A stretch of DNA of 64,000 bases, taken from NCBI RefSeq assembly GCF_024298865.1, contig NZ_CP101161.1, forward strand, positions 2,067,227 to 2,131,226, read 5' to 3'. Shown piece after piece: positions 50,135 to 58,604 of this stretch. The notes beneath the pieces are model-generated. The model was not told where the DNA came from. It did not search any database and saw nothing but the letters and a program-made list of their open reading frames with translations. The stretch comes from Halorarius halobius (lineage in GTDB: Archaea; Halobacteriota; Halobacteria; Halobacteriales; Haloarculaceae). Position numbers and translations under genes: made by a program. Each line of letters begins with the position of its first letter. The first letter of the stretch is position 1.

Positions 50135-52180
50135 TCAGCCGGACGGCAACGGGACGGTGACGACGTCCTCGCTCCCGTCGGTGTAGACGACGCGGAACCG
50201 CAACTCCCCGCCGGCCTCCCAGTCGGAGAGGTCGACCGCGTCGCCGTCGTCGTCGACGACCCCCGTCACCCGGAACCGGGTCGCGTCGTCGACGGCGACC
50301 GGGTCGAACGTCCCCGTCTCCCCGACGGCGATGGCGTCCCGCGTGACGGTGCCGGCGTCGTCGGTTCGGACCGTCGGGCTGTTGCCGGGCGCGTCGACGG
50401 CCGCGATGCCGACCGGTGCGCTCACGAACGAGAGGGCGTCGACGCCCACCGCGCTCCCCGTCCGCGACAGCGTGAACGTCACGCCGTCGCCGTCACGCTG
50501 GGGGCTCCGGACCGTCGTCCGGTCGGCCATCGTGCCGGTGGCCGGTGCTCCGTCGTCACCGTCGCCGGTCGCGCCCGGACCCACGAAGTAGGTGGCGGTG
50601 GTGCCGTCGGCGAACCGGAGCGTCGTCACGAAGTAGTCGCCGGTGACGACGTTGTAGTTGGCCGGGTCGCCGTCGACGCCGAACGCAAACGCGTAGGTCG
50701 CGCTGTCGCCCGCTCCGACGCTCGACAGCGACACCGGCTGGAACCCCGCGCCGACCCGCATCGTCGCGCCGCCGACGGTGACCGTGTCGGGGCGGGGTCG
50801 AGGACTCCCGTCGCCGGCGAGGCGGAACGCCTCCTGGTCGTAGAAGCTCACCCGTGCGGCCGTCACTGTCCGCGTTTCGCCGCCCCGGTTCTCGAAGACG
50901 GCGTCGACCCGGCAGTCCGGTTCGGTCAACGCGACCCGGTCGGACGACCCCGCGGACGGCTCCACACAGTCGACGGCGTTGGCGGCGACGTAGCGGACCA
51001 CATCGCCGTCGGCCGGGTTTATCTCGCCGCCGCCCCCGCCCCCGCGGACCGTCACCGGTACCGTCACCCGCTCCGCGGGCTGTGTACCGGCCGCGCCGTT
51101 CAGTTCGACGGTCGCCGTCACCGTCGTCCGTCCGGCGGCCGTCGGCGTGACCGTCACGGTCGCTCGGCCGTCGGCGTCGGTCCGGACCGTCGACGCCGAG
51201 AGCGTCCCGGACGAGGCGGTGAACGACACGTCGACGCCCGCGACCGGGCCGTTGTAGGCGTCCCGGAGTTCGACGGACACCGCCGTCGCCGTCCCCTCCT
51301 CCGTCGTGGGTGCGTCGTCGGTCGTCGTCAGGTAGCGGGCGTCAGGTCGCGAGACGTTACCGCCGACAGTGACCGCGGCCAGCCGCAGGTCGTAGTCGAC
51401 GCCGGGTTCGAACACGACTTCGACGGTGCCGTCCGGGCCGGGACGGACCGCCTGGACGTGGCCCCCCGCGTCGACGAACTGCTCGTCGAGGATGCGACTC
51501 CAGTTCGCGGCGGACAGCCCCGTCCGGAGGCGAACGACGACCGGGTCGCCGTCGTCGGTCACCCGGACGGTCCGGGTCGCGGTCGACAGGCCGACCGTCC
51601 GGACGGAGGCCGTCGACGCCTGCGCGACGGAGCGGCGGCCCGACAGCGCCACGAGGTCTATCGTCCGGCCGGCGACGAACGACCCGGCGTCGACCTGCCG
51701 CGTCCGGTCGCCGAACTCGTTGACGACGACGCCGTGCTCGTAGACGGTGCGGGGCGCGTCGTAGTAGTTGTACGAGGGGCCGTACGCGAGGCGGACGCCG
51801 TCGTACGCGCGGGCGGAGCCGTTCCAGAAGTCGCCGGTCTCGCCGCCGGCGACGGCGTTCTCGACGACGAACCCGCCCCCGCGTGTGGTGAGCGACCCCG
51901 CAACCGGCCCGGGGTTGACCAGCACGAACCGGTTGGGGTACGTCGTCCCGAGTTCGAACAGGGTCGTGCGGTCGCGGCCGGTCGCGGCGACGCTCCCCAC
52001 GTCGGCGTCGAACGCCTGGAAGTCGGTCTGGAGCCGCTGGTTGTGCTGGAACTCCACCTCGCGGTTCGCCGTCGGGACGGCGTTGGCCTGCACCAGCACG
52101 AGCAGGGCCGTCAGCAGGCCGAACAGGAGGATGGCCCCGAGCAGTTCCGAGACGGCGCGGTCGTCGGTGGTGAGAGTCAT
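50135..52180 (-). CDS. large pilin-like surface protein with Ig-like domain (module A)
   Basis: A 681-residue protein and paralogue of the module B pilin-like protein. The N-terminus TTDDRAVSEVLGAILLFGLLTALLVL (3-28) is a class III pilin signal and H-domain. The shared early ectodomain is recognisable (EVEFQHNQRLQTDFQAFDADVGSVAATG). Residues about 300-385 form an Ig-like domain (VELRDAYNGPVAGVDVSF, DADGRATVTV), then a GGGGGG hinge and a distinctive C-terminal region about 290 residues long. Its start overlaps the PilC stop (ATGA at 52177-52180). Likely a major or adhesin-like subunit. Confidence 0.78.
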   Translation of the reverse strand: MTLTTDDRAVSELLGAILLFGLLTALLVLVQANAVPTANREVEFQHNQRLQTDFQAFDADVGSVAATGRDRTTLFELGTTYPNRFVLVNPGPVAGSLTTRGGGFVVENAVAGGETGDFWNGSARAYDGVRLAYGPSYNYYDAPRTVYEHGVVVNEFGDRTRQVDAGSFVAGRTIDLVALSGRRSVAQASTASVRTVGLSTATRTVRVTDDGDPVVVRLRTGLSAANWSRILDEQFVDAGGHVQAVRPGPDGTVEVVFEPGVDYDLRLAAVTVGGNVSRPDARYLTTTDDAPTTEEGTATAVSVELRDAYNGPVAGVDVSFTASSGTLSASTVRTDADGRATVTVTPTAAGRTTVTATVELNGAAGTQPAERVTVPVTVRGGGGGGEINPADGDVVRYVAANAVDCVEPSAGSSDRVALTEPDCRVDAVFENRGGETRTVTAARVSFYDQEAFRLAGDGSPRPRPDTVTVGGATMRVGAGFQPVSLSSVGAGDSATYAFAFGVDGDPANYNVVTGDYFVTTLRFADGTTATYFVGPGATGDGDDGAPATGTMADRTTVRSPQRDGDGVTFTLSRTGSAVGVDALSFVSAPVGIAAVDAPGNSPTVRTDDAGTVTRDAIAVGETGTFDPVAVDDATRFRVTGVVDDDGDAVDLSDWEAGGELRFRVVYTDGSEDVVTVPLPSG

Positions 52181-54330
52181 ACGACGGTGAAAGCGATTGC
52201 CGCGAGGATGACGAGCGCGAGCCCGTATTTCAGTCCCGAGCGGACGGAGTCGTCGGACAGCTTTCCGGCCAGCAGACCGCTCCCGAACCCCTGTATCACT
52301 GCGGAGTGGAGGAACACGGCCCGGTAGGTCGCCACGGGGACGTTCGTGAACGTCAGCGGCGACTCGACGCCGCCGCCGTACTCGGCCTGCTGGCGGGCCG
52401 CATCCGCGATGGGCGTGAGGTAGTTCGCTTCCAGAAGCAGGACCACCAGCAGGTAGACGAGGTAGCCGATGACGACGATGGCGATGTACGACGACATCTC
52501 GCGGGTCCGGGCCCGCTCCAGTTTGTAGCGGGCGCGTGCGTCCTCGGCGGCGACGGTCAGCACCCGCGAGAGGTCGCTCGTCGACTCGACGCCCTCCGCG
52601 AGCAGGTTGGTCGTCCGCGCGAGCTGTGGCACTCGACTGCGGGCACCGAACGCCCGGAGCGCGTCGCTCGTCGAGTGGTTCCAGAGGATGTCGTTGCGCA
52701 CCTTCCGGAGTTCGCCCGCGACGACGCCGCTGGTCGACCGCACGACGAGCGCGAGCCCCGACGTGAGGCCGATGCCCATCTTGTTGGCGCTCGAGAGGAT
52801 GTTGAGCGTGTCGGGGAACCGGCGGGCGAGGCGCCGCTCGCGGCGCGCCCGGCGCTCGTGGTAGTACGACAGCGGGAGCGTCGCCACCACGAGCGGCGCG
52901 ACGACGAGCCACAGCGTCGTCACCACCGGCGCCGCGACCATCGCGTCGACGCTCGGGGTGGCGGCGCCCGAGACGACTGCACCGACGGCGACCAGCACCG
53001 CGGCGGGCACTGACAGCGCGAGCACGTACGGGGGGTCGCGCCGGAACGGGGCCAGCGGGTCCCGGAGGCGGTCGCGGAGACGGTCGCGGCGCTGGACCCG
53101 CCGGTAGGCGGCGAGTCGCTCGTCGTCCTCGGGCGGCGAAGCCGTCAGGTGGTCGGTCCGGTCGGGGGCCGCGACGCGACTCGACTCCCTGAACGGCTCC
53201 GAGAGCGTGTCCACCAGCACGAGGAACATCGCCATCCCGATGGGCATGACGCCGTAGACGAGCACCGATAGCTGGGTGAGCGTCTGCCCGCCGACCAGCG
53301 AGATGACGACGAGGATGACCACCAGAAAGAGGGGGGCGGCGACGAAGCCGACGATGAACACCTCGCTGAGCAGTGCGAGCGTCTCGAGGAACTCCGTCTG
53401 CTCGTCCATCGCCTCCTCGAGGCTCTCGCGGGCCTGCGTCTCGAGAAACGGCGTCACCTGCCCGCCGGACTCCAGCACCGACAGCAGGTCGTCGAGGAAC
53501 GACTCCAGACTGTCCGACGGCGTCAGGTTCCGAACGTTCTCCAGGGCGGTGATGAGGTCGTTGCCGAACACGTCGACGTCGCGGACGACCTGGTCGAACT
53601 CCCGGGCCACCTCGCCGTACGTTTCCTCGGCGTCCGCGACCGACCGCACCGCGGTCGTCAGGTCGGCGCCGCCGTGGCTGAGTGCGTACATGTAGACGAT
53701 AGCGTGGGGGAGCGTCACGTTCACCTGCTGGGTGCGGGTGACCACCCGCGCCCGCGGGTAGTAGCGGTAGCCCAGCCACGTCGCCGCCGCGAACAGCGTG
53801 CCCGTCGCGAGCGTCACCACTGCCGAGCCGACGAGCACGCGGTTCGCGCGGAGAAACGCCGCGACGCCCGCCGCGAGGCCGACTTCGTTGCGGACGGCGC
53901 CGAACGCGCCCACCTCCGCGAGCAGGGTCGCCACCGCCACCCCGGCGAGCAGGCCGACGACCCCCACGGCGGCCGCCAGCCGGACGCCGCGAGCGAGATA
54001 CTCGTCGTAGGCGGCGCCGACCCGCGCCTGGTTGAGCGTCTGCTGGTAGCCCGCGTACTCGCCGGGGCGCGACCGGAAGAACGTCCGGAGATAGCCGAAC
54101 CGCTCGCGGTACGCCGCCCGCTCGTCGCTGGTCGGGTCGCGCTGGCCCGACAGCCCCTCGATGGCGTACTCCGGGGGCGGGTTCGCGTCGAGGTCGGCCT
54201 CCGAGCGGTCGAACGCCGGGTCGTCGGCCAGCGGGTCGCCCCCGTGGTCGTCGACCACCTCCCCGAGCCCGAGCCCGTCGTCGCCGTCTCCGCCGTCGGT
54301 CTCGCCACCCCCGCCGTCGCCCGGGCTCAT
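52177..54330 (-). CDS. archaeal PilC/TadC-type pilus membrane protein (module A)
   Basis: A 717-residue PilC with two T2SSF domains (VTLPHAIVYMYALSHGG and FPDTLNILSSANKMGIGL) and an N-terminal Gly/Asp-rich acidic tail (1-50). It is collinear with the module B PilC over its length, clearly a paralogue. It overlaps the pilB stop by 4 bases and the pilin-like start by 4 bases, giving a tightly coupled three-gene operon. Confidence 0.86.
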   Translation of the reverse strand: MSPGDGGGGETDGGDGDDGLGLGEVVDDHGGDPLADDPAFDRSEADLDANPPPEYAIEGLSGQRDPTSDERAAYRERFGYLRTFFRSRPGEYAGYQQTLNQARVGAAYDEYLARGVRLAAAVGVVGLLAGVAVATLLAEVGAFGAVRNEVGLAAGVAAFLRANRVLVGSAVVTLATGTLFAAATWLGYRYYPRARVVTRTQQVNVTLPHAIVYMYALSHGGADLTTAVRSVADAEETYGEVAREFDQVVRDVDVFGNDLITALENVRNLTPSDSLESFLDDLLSVLESGGQVTPFLETQARESLEEAMDEQTEFLETLALLSEVFIVGFVAAPLFLVVILVVISLVGGQTLTQLSVLVYGVMPIGMAMFLVLVDTLSEPFRESSRVAAPDRTDHLTASPPEDDERLAAYRRVQRRDRLRDRLRDPLAPFRRDPPYVLALSVPAAVLVAVGAVVSGAATPSVDAMVAAPVVTTLWLVVAPLVVATLPLSYYHERRARRERRLARRFPDTLNILSSANKMGIGLTSGLALVVRSTSGVVAGELRKVRNDILWNHSTSDALRAFGARSRVPQLARTTNLLAEGVESTSDLSRVLTVAAEDARARYKLERARTREMSSYIAIVVIGYLVYLLVVLLLEANYLTPIADAARQQAEYGGGVESPLTFTNVPVATYRAVFLHSAVIQGFGSGLLAGKLSDDSVRSGLKYGLALVILAAIAFTVV

Positions 54331-56198
54331 GGCTGTGGGAGGTCGTAGCCGCGGGCCCGGACCCGCTCGACGACGTACTCGGGGTCCTTCGCGTACAACT
54401 GGAGGACGGCCGCCACGTCGCGGTAGTCGAGCACCTCCTCCTCCAGCATGAACCGGAGGACGCCCTCACGACGCGCCATCTCGGCGTCGAGTTCCGCGCC
54501 GGTCCAGCCCCGCTCCTCGGCGATGTCCGCGAGCACCGTCGACTCGTTCACCTGCTGGTGGACGTCCTCGCGGGCGTTCCGCTCGAACACGTTCCGCGTG
54601 CGGAGCGCCATCGGGTCGTCCTCGGGCGGGTCGCGCATCTCCGTCACCTGCTGGTTCCGGCGGACCCGACCGTCCTCGACGAACGTCTGCCGCTGGATGG
54701 AGACGATGTCGAGGTCCTGTATCATCGCACGCGGCACCGACAGCGGCGGGTTCTGCAGGCGGTTCAGGACGGTGTCGATGGAGTCGGCGTGCATCGTCGT
54801 GTAGGCGGTGTGGCCCGTCCCCATCGCCTGGAAGAAAGTCAAGGCGACCCGCTCCTCGGTGCGTATCTCCCCGACGAGGATGTACTCGGGGCGCTGGCGG
54901 AGCGCCGACTGGAGGAGGGCGTACATCGACACCTCGCCGCGACCCTCGCCCGACGCTGAGTCCCGGGTGACCGACTGTATCCAGTTGTCGTGCGGGAGGT
55001 CGATTTCGCGGGTGTCTTCGATGGAGACCACCTTCGAGGACGGCGGGATGAAAAAGGAGACGGCGTTCATCGAACTCGTCTTCCCCGACCCCGTTCCCCC
55101 GGCGAACACGAGCGACTTGTTCGACTCGATGGCGAGCCAGAAGTACGCCATCTGCTCGACGGAGAACGTGTTCCAGTTCACAAGGTCGACCGGCGAGAAC
55201 GGCACGTCCGAGAACTTCCGGATGGTGAAGTTAGAGCCGCGGGTGGCGACCTCCCCGCCCATCGTCAACTGCAGTCGGGAGCCGTCGGGCAGAGTCGCGT
55301 CCAGAAGCGGGTCCGAGACGGATATCTGCTTGCCGGCCCGCTGGGCCAGTCGCACGGTGAACGACGAGAGCCGTTCGGCGTCGAACGAGACGTTCGTCCG
55401 CAGGTCCCGATAGCCGCGGTGGTAGACGTAGACGGGCACGTCCGCGCCGTCACAGGAGACGTCCTCGACCGCGGGGTCGCGCATGATGGGGTCGATGGGG
55501 CCGAACTCCACGAAGTCGCGTCGGAGGTAGTAGGCGAGTTTGTGAATCGACCCCGGTTCGACCGAGCGGGCGTGTCGCGCCACGAGTTCGAGCACGTCCT
55601 CCTCGAACACCTCCTCCTTCGTCCGCTCGCCGCCGATGTCCTGGTACATCAGCGAGTTGCGCAGGTACTCGACGAGGTCGCGGCGCACGTACTGCTCGAA
55701 CTCGTCGAGTTCGGGTTCGCCGACGCGGTAGCGGTACTCCCGCTCGACGGGGTCGTACAGCACGCTCACGTACGCGAACGGCTCGTTGACCCACGTCCGC
55801 TCGACCTCCTCGTAGCGGTCGAGATACGAGAAGTCGAAGAACGACTCCTCGAGGAACGAGTCGTCGGGCGCGTCGAATCGCCCGTCGTGGTCGGCGAAGT
55901 GGGCCTGCACGTCAGAGAGGATGGCCTCGCGAATCGTCGACTGGTCGGGGAGCGACTCCAGGTCGACGTCCGGGTCGTCGCCGCCGAGCACCCGGACCGC
56001 CCGAGAGCTGTCGACGCCGGGGTCGTCGTCGTCCGAATCGCCCGCGGCGGCGACGCCCGGCGTGTCGGTCCCGTCGGCCGACTCGACGTCGGACAGCAGT
56101 TCGCCGAGGTCGGGTTGGGTGGCCTCGGGCGCGTCGGTCGCGCGGCCGCCGCCCGGGGTCTCGCCGTTCCCGGACGCCTCGTCGGACTCGTCGTCCAT
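54327..56198 (-). CDS. PilB-type secretion/pilus assembly ATPase (module A)
   Basis: A 623-residue archaeal PilB with an acidic Asp/Ser-rich N-terminus (1-110), Walker A GGTGSGKTSS (about residues 374-383), IEDTREIDLPHDN, Walker B LVGEIRTEE and GTGHTAYTTMHADS. It is highly similar to the module B ATPase from SFFDFSYLD onward. TATA-like CACATTTGGG (minus strand, near 56226-56235) lies about 30 bases upstream. It begins the module A operon. Confidence 0.9.
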   Translation of the reverse strand: MDDESDEASGNGETPGGGRATDAPEATQPDLGELLSDVESADGTDTPGVAAAGDSDDDDPGVDSSRAVRVLGGDDPDVDLESLPDQSTIREAILSDVQAHFADHDGRFDAPDDSFLEESFFDFSYLDRYEEVERTWVNEPFAYVSVLYDPVEREYRYRVGEPELDEFEQYVRRDLVEYLRNSLMYQDIGGERTKEEVFEEDVLELVARHARSVEPGSIHKLAYYLRRDFVEFGPIDPIMRDPAVEDVSCDGADVPVYVYHRGYRDLRTNVSFDAERLSSFTVRLAQRAGKQISVSDPLLDATLPDGSRLQLTMGGEVATRGSNFTIRKFSDVPFSPVDLVNWNTFSVEQMAYFWLAIESNKSLVFAGGTGSGKTSSMNAVSFFIPPSSKVVSIEDTREIDLPHDNWIQSVTRDSASGEGRGEVSMYALLQSALRQRPEYILVGEIRTEERVALTFFQAMGTGHTAYTTMHADSIDTVLNRLQNPPLSVPRAMIQDLDIVSIQRQTFVEDGRVRRNQQVTEMRDPPEDDPMALRTRNVFERNAREDVHQQVNESTVLADIAEERGWTGAELDAEMARREGVLRFMLEEEVLDYRDVAAVLQLYAKDPEYVVERVRARGYDLPQP

Positions 56199-56322
56199 CG
56201 GATGCTCTCACGTCGCCCGTCTCGCCCAAATGTGTTTCCCCACGACGGCGCGTTCGCCCGGCGACGGCGGACTCGCTGGACACCGCGACGCTCCGCGGTG
56301 GCCCGTCCGGACGGCGGTCCGT

Positions 56323-57117
56323 TCAGGCGACCGTGTTGCGGAGGCGGCCGATGTCCTCGTACTCGATGACGATTTCGTCGCCCGGCTCCACCAGCCCCGG
56401 ATTCGCCGGACTGCCGAACGAGATGACGTCGCCGGGCCGGAACGTGAACCGCTCCGAGAGGAACGAGACGACCTCGCGGGGTTTGATGAACATGTTCTCG
56501 GTGTTGTCCTCCTGTCGTTTCTCGCCGTTGATGTGGGTCGTCATGTCCAATCCCACGGGGTCGACGTCCGCGACGACCGGTCCCAGCGGCGCGCTGTGGT
56601 CGAACGCCTTCCGCGCCGTGCGGCGCTCCTGGTCGAGACAATCCAGGTCGTTCAGGATGGTGTACCCGCGGACGTACTCGTCGACCTCGCTCTCGGCGAT
56701 GTCGTGACACTCCCTCCCGACGACGGCCGCCAGCTCCCCGGCGTACGTCAGCTCCTCGGTGAACGAGGGGTACGGGATGGGCTCGTCGGGGTGGTGGAGC
56801 GAGGTGGGTCCCTTGATGAAGAAGTCCGGCTCGTCGGGTATCTCGTAGTCCATCTGGTCGACCTTCTCGTCGGGGTGGTGGAGCGAGGTGGGTCCCTTGA
56901 TGAAGAAGTCCGGCTCGTCGGGTATCTCGTAGTCCATCTGGTCGACCTTCTCGCCGAAGTTGCGGCCGACGCAGTAGAACGCCGACGGCTCGCAGGGGGC
57001 GAGTAGCTCGCAGTCCTCGCCGACGACGTACTCCTCGCCGTCGGCGGTGACGACGCCGTCGGCGTACGTGCCCTCGATGACACCGGCGTCGGTGCGTGCG
57101 CGTGCGTACTTCGTCAT
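56323..57117 (-). CDS. fumarylacetoacetate hydrolase-family protein with internal tandem duplication
   Basis: A 264-residue FAH-family protein (hydrolase/decarboxylase fold; members act in aromatic or acylpyruvate catabolism). The metal-site segment is AGELAAVVGRECHD, followed by GYTILNDLDCLDQERR; the C-terminal RPGDVISFGSPANPG is typical. Residues 56-83 are repeated exactly as residues 84-111 (EKVDQMDYEIPDEPDFFIKG...), so 28 residues are inserted into the substrate-binding loop region. Without the repeat the sequence would read normally from FGEKVDQ to HPDEPIPYPSF. Activity of this version is uncertain. TATA-like CCGTTTAGG (minus strand, near 57141-57149) gives a leaderless start. Confidence 0.85.
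   Translation of the reverse strand: MTKYARARTDAGVIEGTYADGVVTADGEEYVVGEDCELLAPCEPSAFYCVGRNFGEKVDQMDYEIPDEPDFFIKGPTSLHHPDEKVDQMDYEIPDEPDFFIKGPTSLHHPDEPIPYPSFTEELTYAGELAAVVGRECHDIAESEVDEYVRGYTILNDLDCLDQERRTARKAFDHSAPLGPVVADVDPVGLDMTTHINGEKRQEDNTENMFIKPREVVSFLSERFTFRPGDVISFGSPANPGLVEPGDEIVIEYEDIGRLRNTVA
56782..56949. repeat. perfect 84-bp tandem duplication inside the FAH gene
   Basis: Bases 56782-56865 and 56866-56949 are identical, an in-frame duplication of 28 codons. Identity at every position including third codon bases implies a very recent event or an assembly error. No target-site or mobile element is seen. Confidence 0.9.
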
Positions 57118-57205
57118 GGTCGAGGAGGGTCGCCGGCCGGCCTAAACGGTTGCCGTTCGCGCAAGCGGGGGTAGCTCTTTGCGCCCGGGCGTGGTGGTCG
57201 GTCGC

Positions 57206-57718
57206 ATGGACAGACGAGCGTACCCGTTCGAAGGCACCGAGCCGGCCGTCCACGAGACGGCCCGCGTCAGCCGCGAGTCGACGCTGGTCGGGGACGTGAG
57301 CGTCGGACCCGACGCCTCCGTCTGGCCGGGCGCAGTCCTCCGGGGCGACGTGGATGCGGTCGTCGTGGGCGAGTCGGCCCACGTCGGGGACAACGCCTCC
57401 GTCCACGCCTCCCGACTCGGCGACCGGGCGATGGTCGGCCACGGGAGCGTCGTCAACGACAGCGTCGTGGGTGCCGACTCGCTGGTGGGGTTCAACGCCA
57501 CCGTCGACGAGAGCGAGGTGGGCGCCCGGTGTGTCGTCGCCACCGGCACCGTCGTCCCGGAGGGGATGAGCGTCCCCGACGAGTCGTTCGTGCGTGGCGT
57601 TCCCGGCAGTTACACGCCGCTGTCGGAGACGACCGTCGACGTCGAGGAGCTGTTCGAGACGTACCACTCGGGCCGGTACGGCGACCTCGCGGCGCGCCAC
57701 GAAGCGCTGTTCGAGTGA
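57206..57718 (+). CDS. gamma-carbonic-anhydrase-family hexapeptide-repeat protein
   Basis: A 170-residue left-handed beta-helix protein. RGD at 46-48 (Arg and Asp that organise the active site) and metal His67 (ASVHAS) and His79 (VGHG) are present. The third zinc His of the GHxxxxH motif is Asn84 (GHGSVVN), and the usual Gln of the VQDN segment is Gly. Carbonic anhydrase activity is therefore doubtful. Members are trimers in the cytoplasm. ATG at 57206 is chosen, with TATA-like AGCTCTTTG near 57173-57181. It is divergent from the FAH gene. Confidence 0.85.
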   Translation: MDRRAYPFEGTEPAVHETARVSRESTLVGDVSVGPDASVWPGAVLRGDVDAVVVGESAHVGDNASVHASRLGDRAMVGHGSVVNDSVVGADSLVGFNATVDESEVGARCVVATGTVVPEGMSVPDESFVRGVPGSYTPLSETTVDVEELFETYHSGRYGDLAARHEALFE

Positions 57719-57719
57719 G

Positions 57720-58535
57720 TCAGAGCCGCTGGACGTCTTGGAAGGCGAGAACGACGCGACGGACCTCGCCGTCGGTCACGAGCGGCGCGGCGTCGACGGT
57801 GACGCGGAACCGGTCGCCGTCCGGGCCGAGCCACTCGTGGACGGCGCCCTCGACGGGTTCGCCCGTCTCGCGGACGCGGGCACTGACCGTCTGCCCCGGT
57901 GGAATCAGGTTCTGGCCCGCGGCCGTCCGGGCGTCGTTCTCGGGGTGCAACCCCACCACCTCGTCGGCGCCCACGTCGAACGCGTCCTGCGCGGCGTCGT
58001 TCGCGCGGCGCACGACGCCGTCGCCGTCGACCACCACCATCGGCTGGGGCGCGACCTCCAGTAACCCCCGGTTGAGGTCCCGCTCCTGCTGGAACTGCTG
58101 GCGCGCCTTCCGCTCGCGCGTCACGTCGCGGGTGTTGACCACGAACCCCTCGACGGCCGGGTCGTCGAGCCGGTTGTGGCCGCGCGACTCGACGTGTATC
58201 CAGTGGTCGTCGGCGTGCAGATAGCGGTACTCGGCGGTGAGCAGTCTGTTCGGCTCCGCCAGCCCGCGGGCGAACACCTCCTCGACCCGTGCACGGTCGT
58301 CGGGGTGGATGTAGTCGAAGGCGTTCTCCCCGAGGAGCTGTTCCGGTCGGTGGCCGGTCACGTCCTCGACGCTGGGGCTGAGGAACTGGAACTCCCCGCT
58401 TGCGTCCAGCAGCGCGATGGCCGAGGGGAGATGCTCGACGAGCGCCTGGAACCGCGCGCGCTGTTTCGAGACGGCCGCCTCGTAGGCGCTACGAACCGCC
58501 TCGCGGCTCTCCCCGTCCTGCGCTGCGTCCGACAT
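57720..58535 (-). CDS. two-PAS-domain sensor protein without kinase
   Basis: A 271-residue protein: PAS 1 at about residues 28-140 (FQALVEHLPSAIALLDASGEF, with VTGHRPEQLLGENAFDYIHP) and PAS 2 at about 150-265 (GLLEVAPQPMVVVDGDGVV). There is no histidine-kinase, HTH or GGDEF output. It may act by partner binding. The ATG at 58535 lies 27 bases after GTATAAAAAG, the cleanest TATA box here, so it is preferred to the ATG five codons upstream. Confidence 0.85.
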   Translation of the reverse strand: MSDAAQDGESREAVRSAYEAAVSKQRARFQALVEHLPSAIALLDASGEFQFLSPSVEDVTGHRPEQLLGENAFDYIHPDDRARVEEVFARGLAEPNRLLTAEYRYLHADDHWIHVESRGHNRLDDPAVEGFVVNTRDVTRERKARQQFQQERDLNRGLLEVAPQPMVVVDGDGVVRRANDAAQDAFDVGADEVVGLHPENDARTAAGQNLIPPGQTVSARVRETGEPVEGAVHEWLGPDGDRFRVTVDAAPLVTDGEVRRVVLAFQDVQRL

Positions 58536-58557
58536 GGTACCGTCTAACATGGGTGGG

Positions 58558-58567
58558 GTATAAAAAG
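58558..58567 (-). promoter_or_regulatory. TATA box of the PAS protein gene
   Basis: GTATAAAAAG on the plus strand (CTTTTTATAC on the minus strand) is centred about 27 bases upstream of the ATG at 58535, fixing a leaderless start. Confidence 0.65.
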
Positions 58568-58604
58568 ACCCACCCGGGCGTTCTCACGTGCTGAAAACAC
58601 CCCC

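Noticed and set aside
50135..54469. A 1444-residue minus-strand open frame running from pilB/pilC into the pilin-like gene
   Set aside because: Only the last 681 residues are real (start at 52180, overlapping the pilC stop); the upstream part is an out-of-frame reading of pilC with extreme Arg/Pro content.
56221..56322. Possible extra gene between the module A pilB and the FAH gene
   Set aside because: About 100 bases, containing only the pilB promoter-like element and the FAH 3' flank; no start with coding character.
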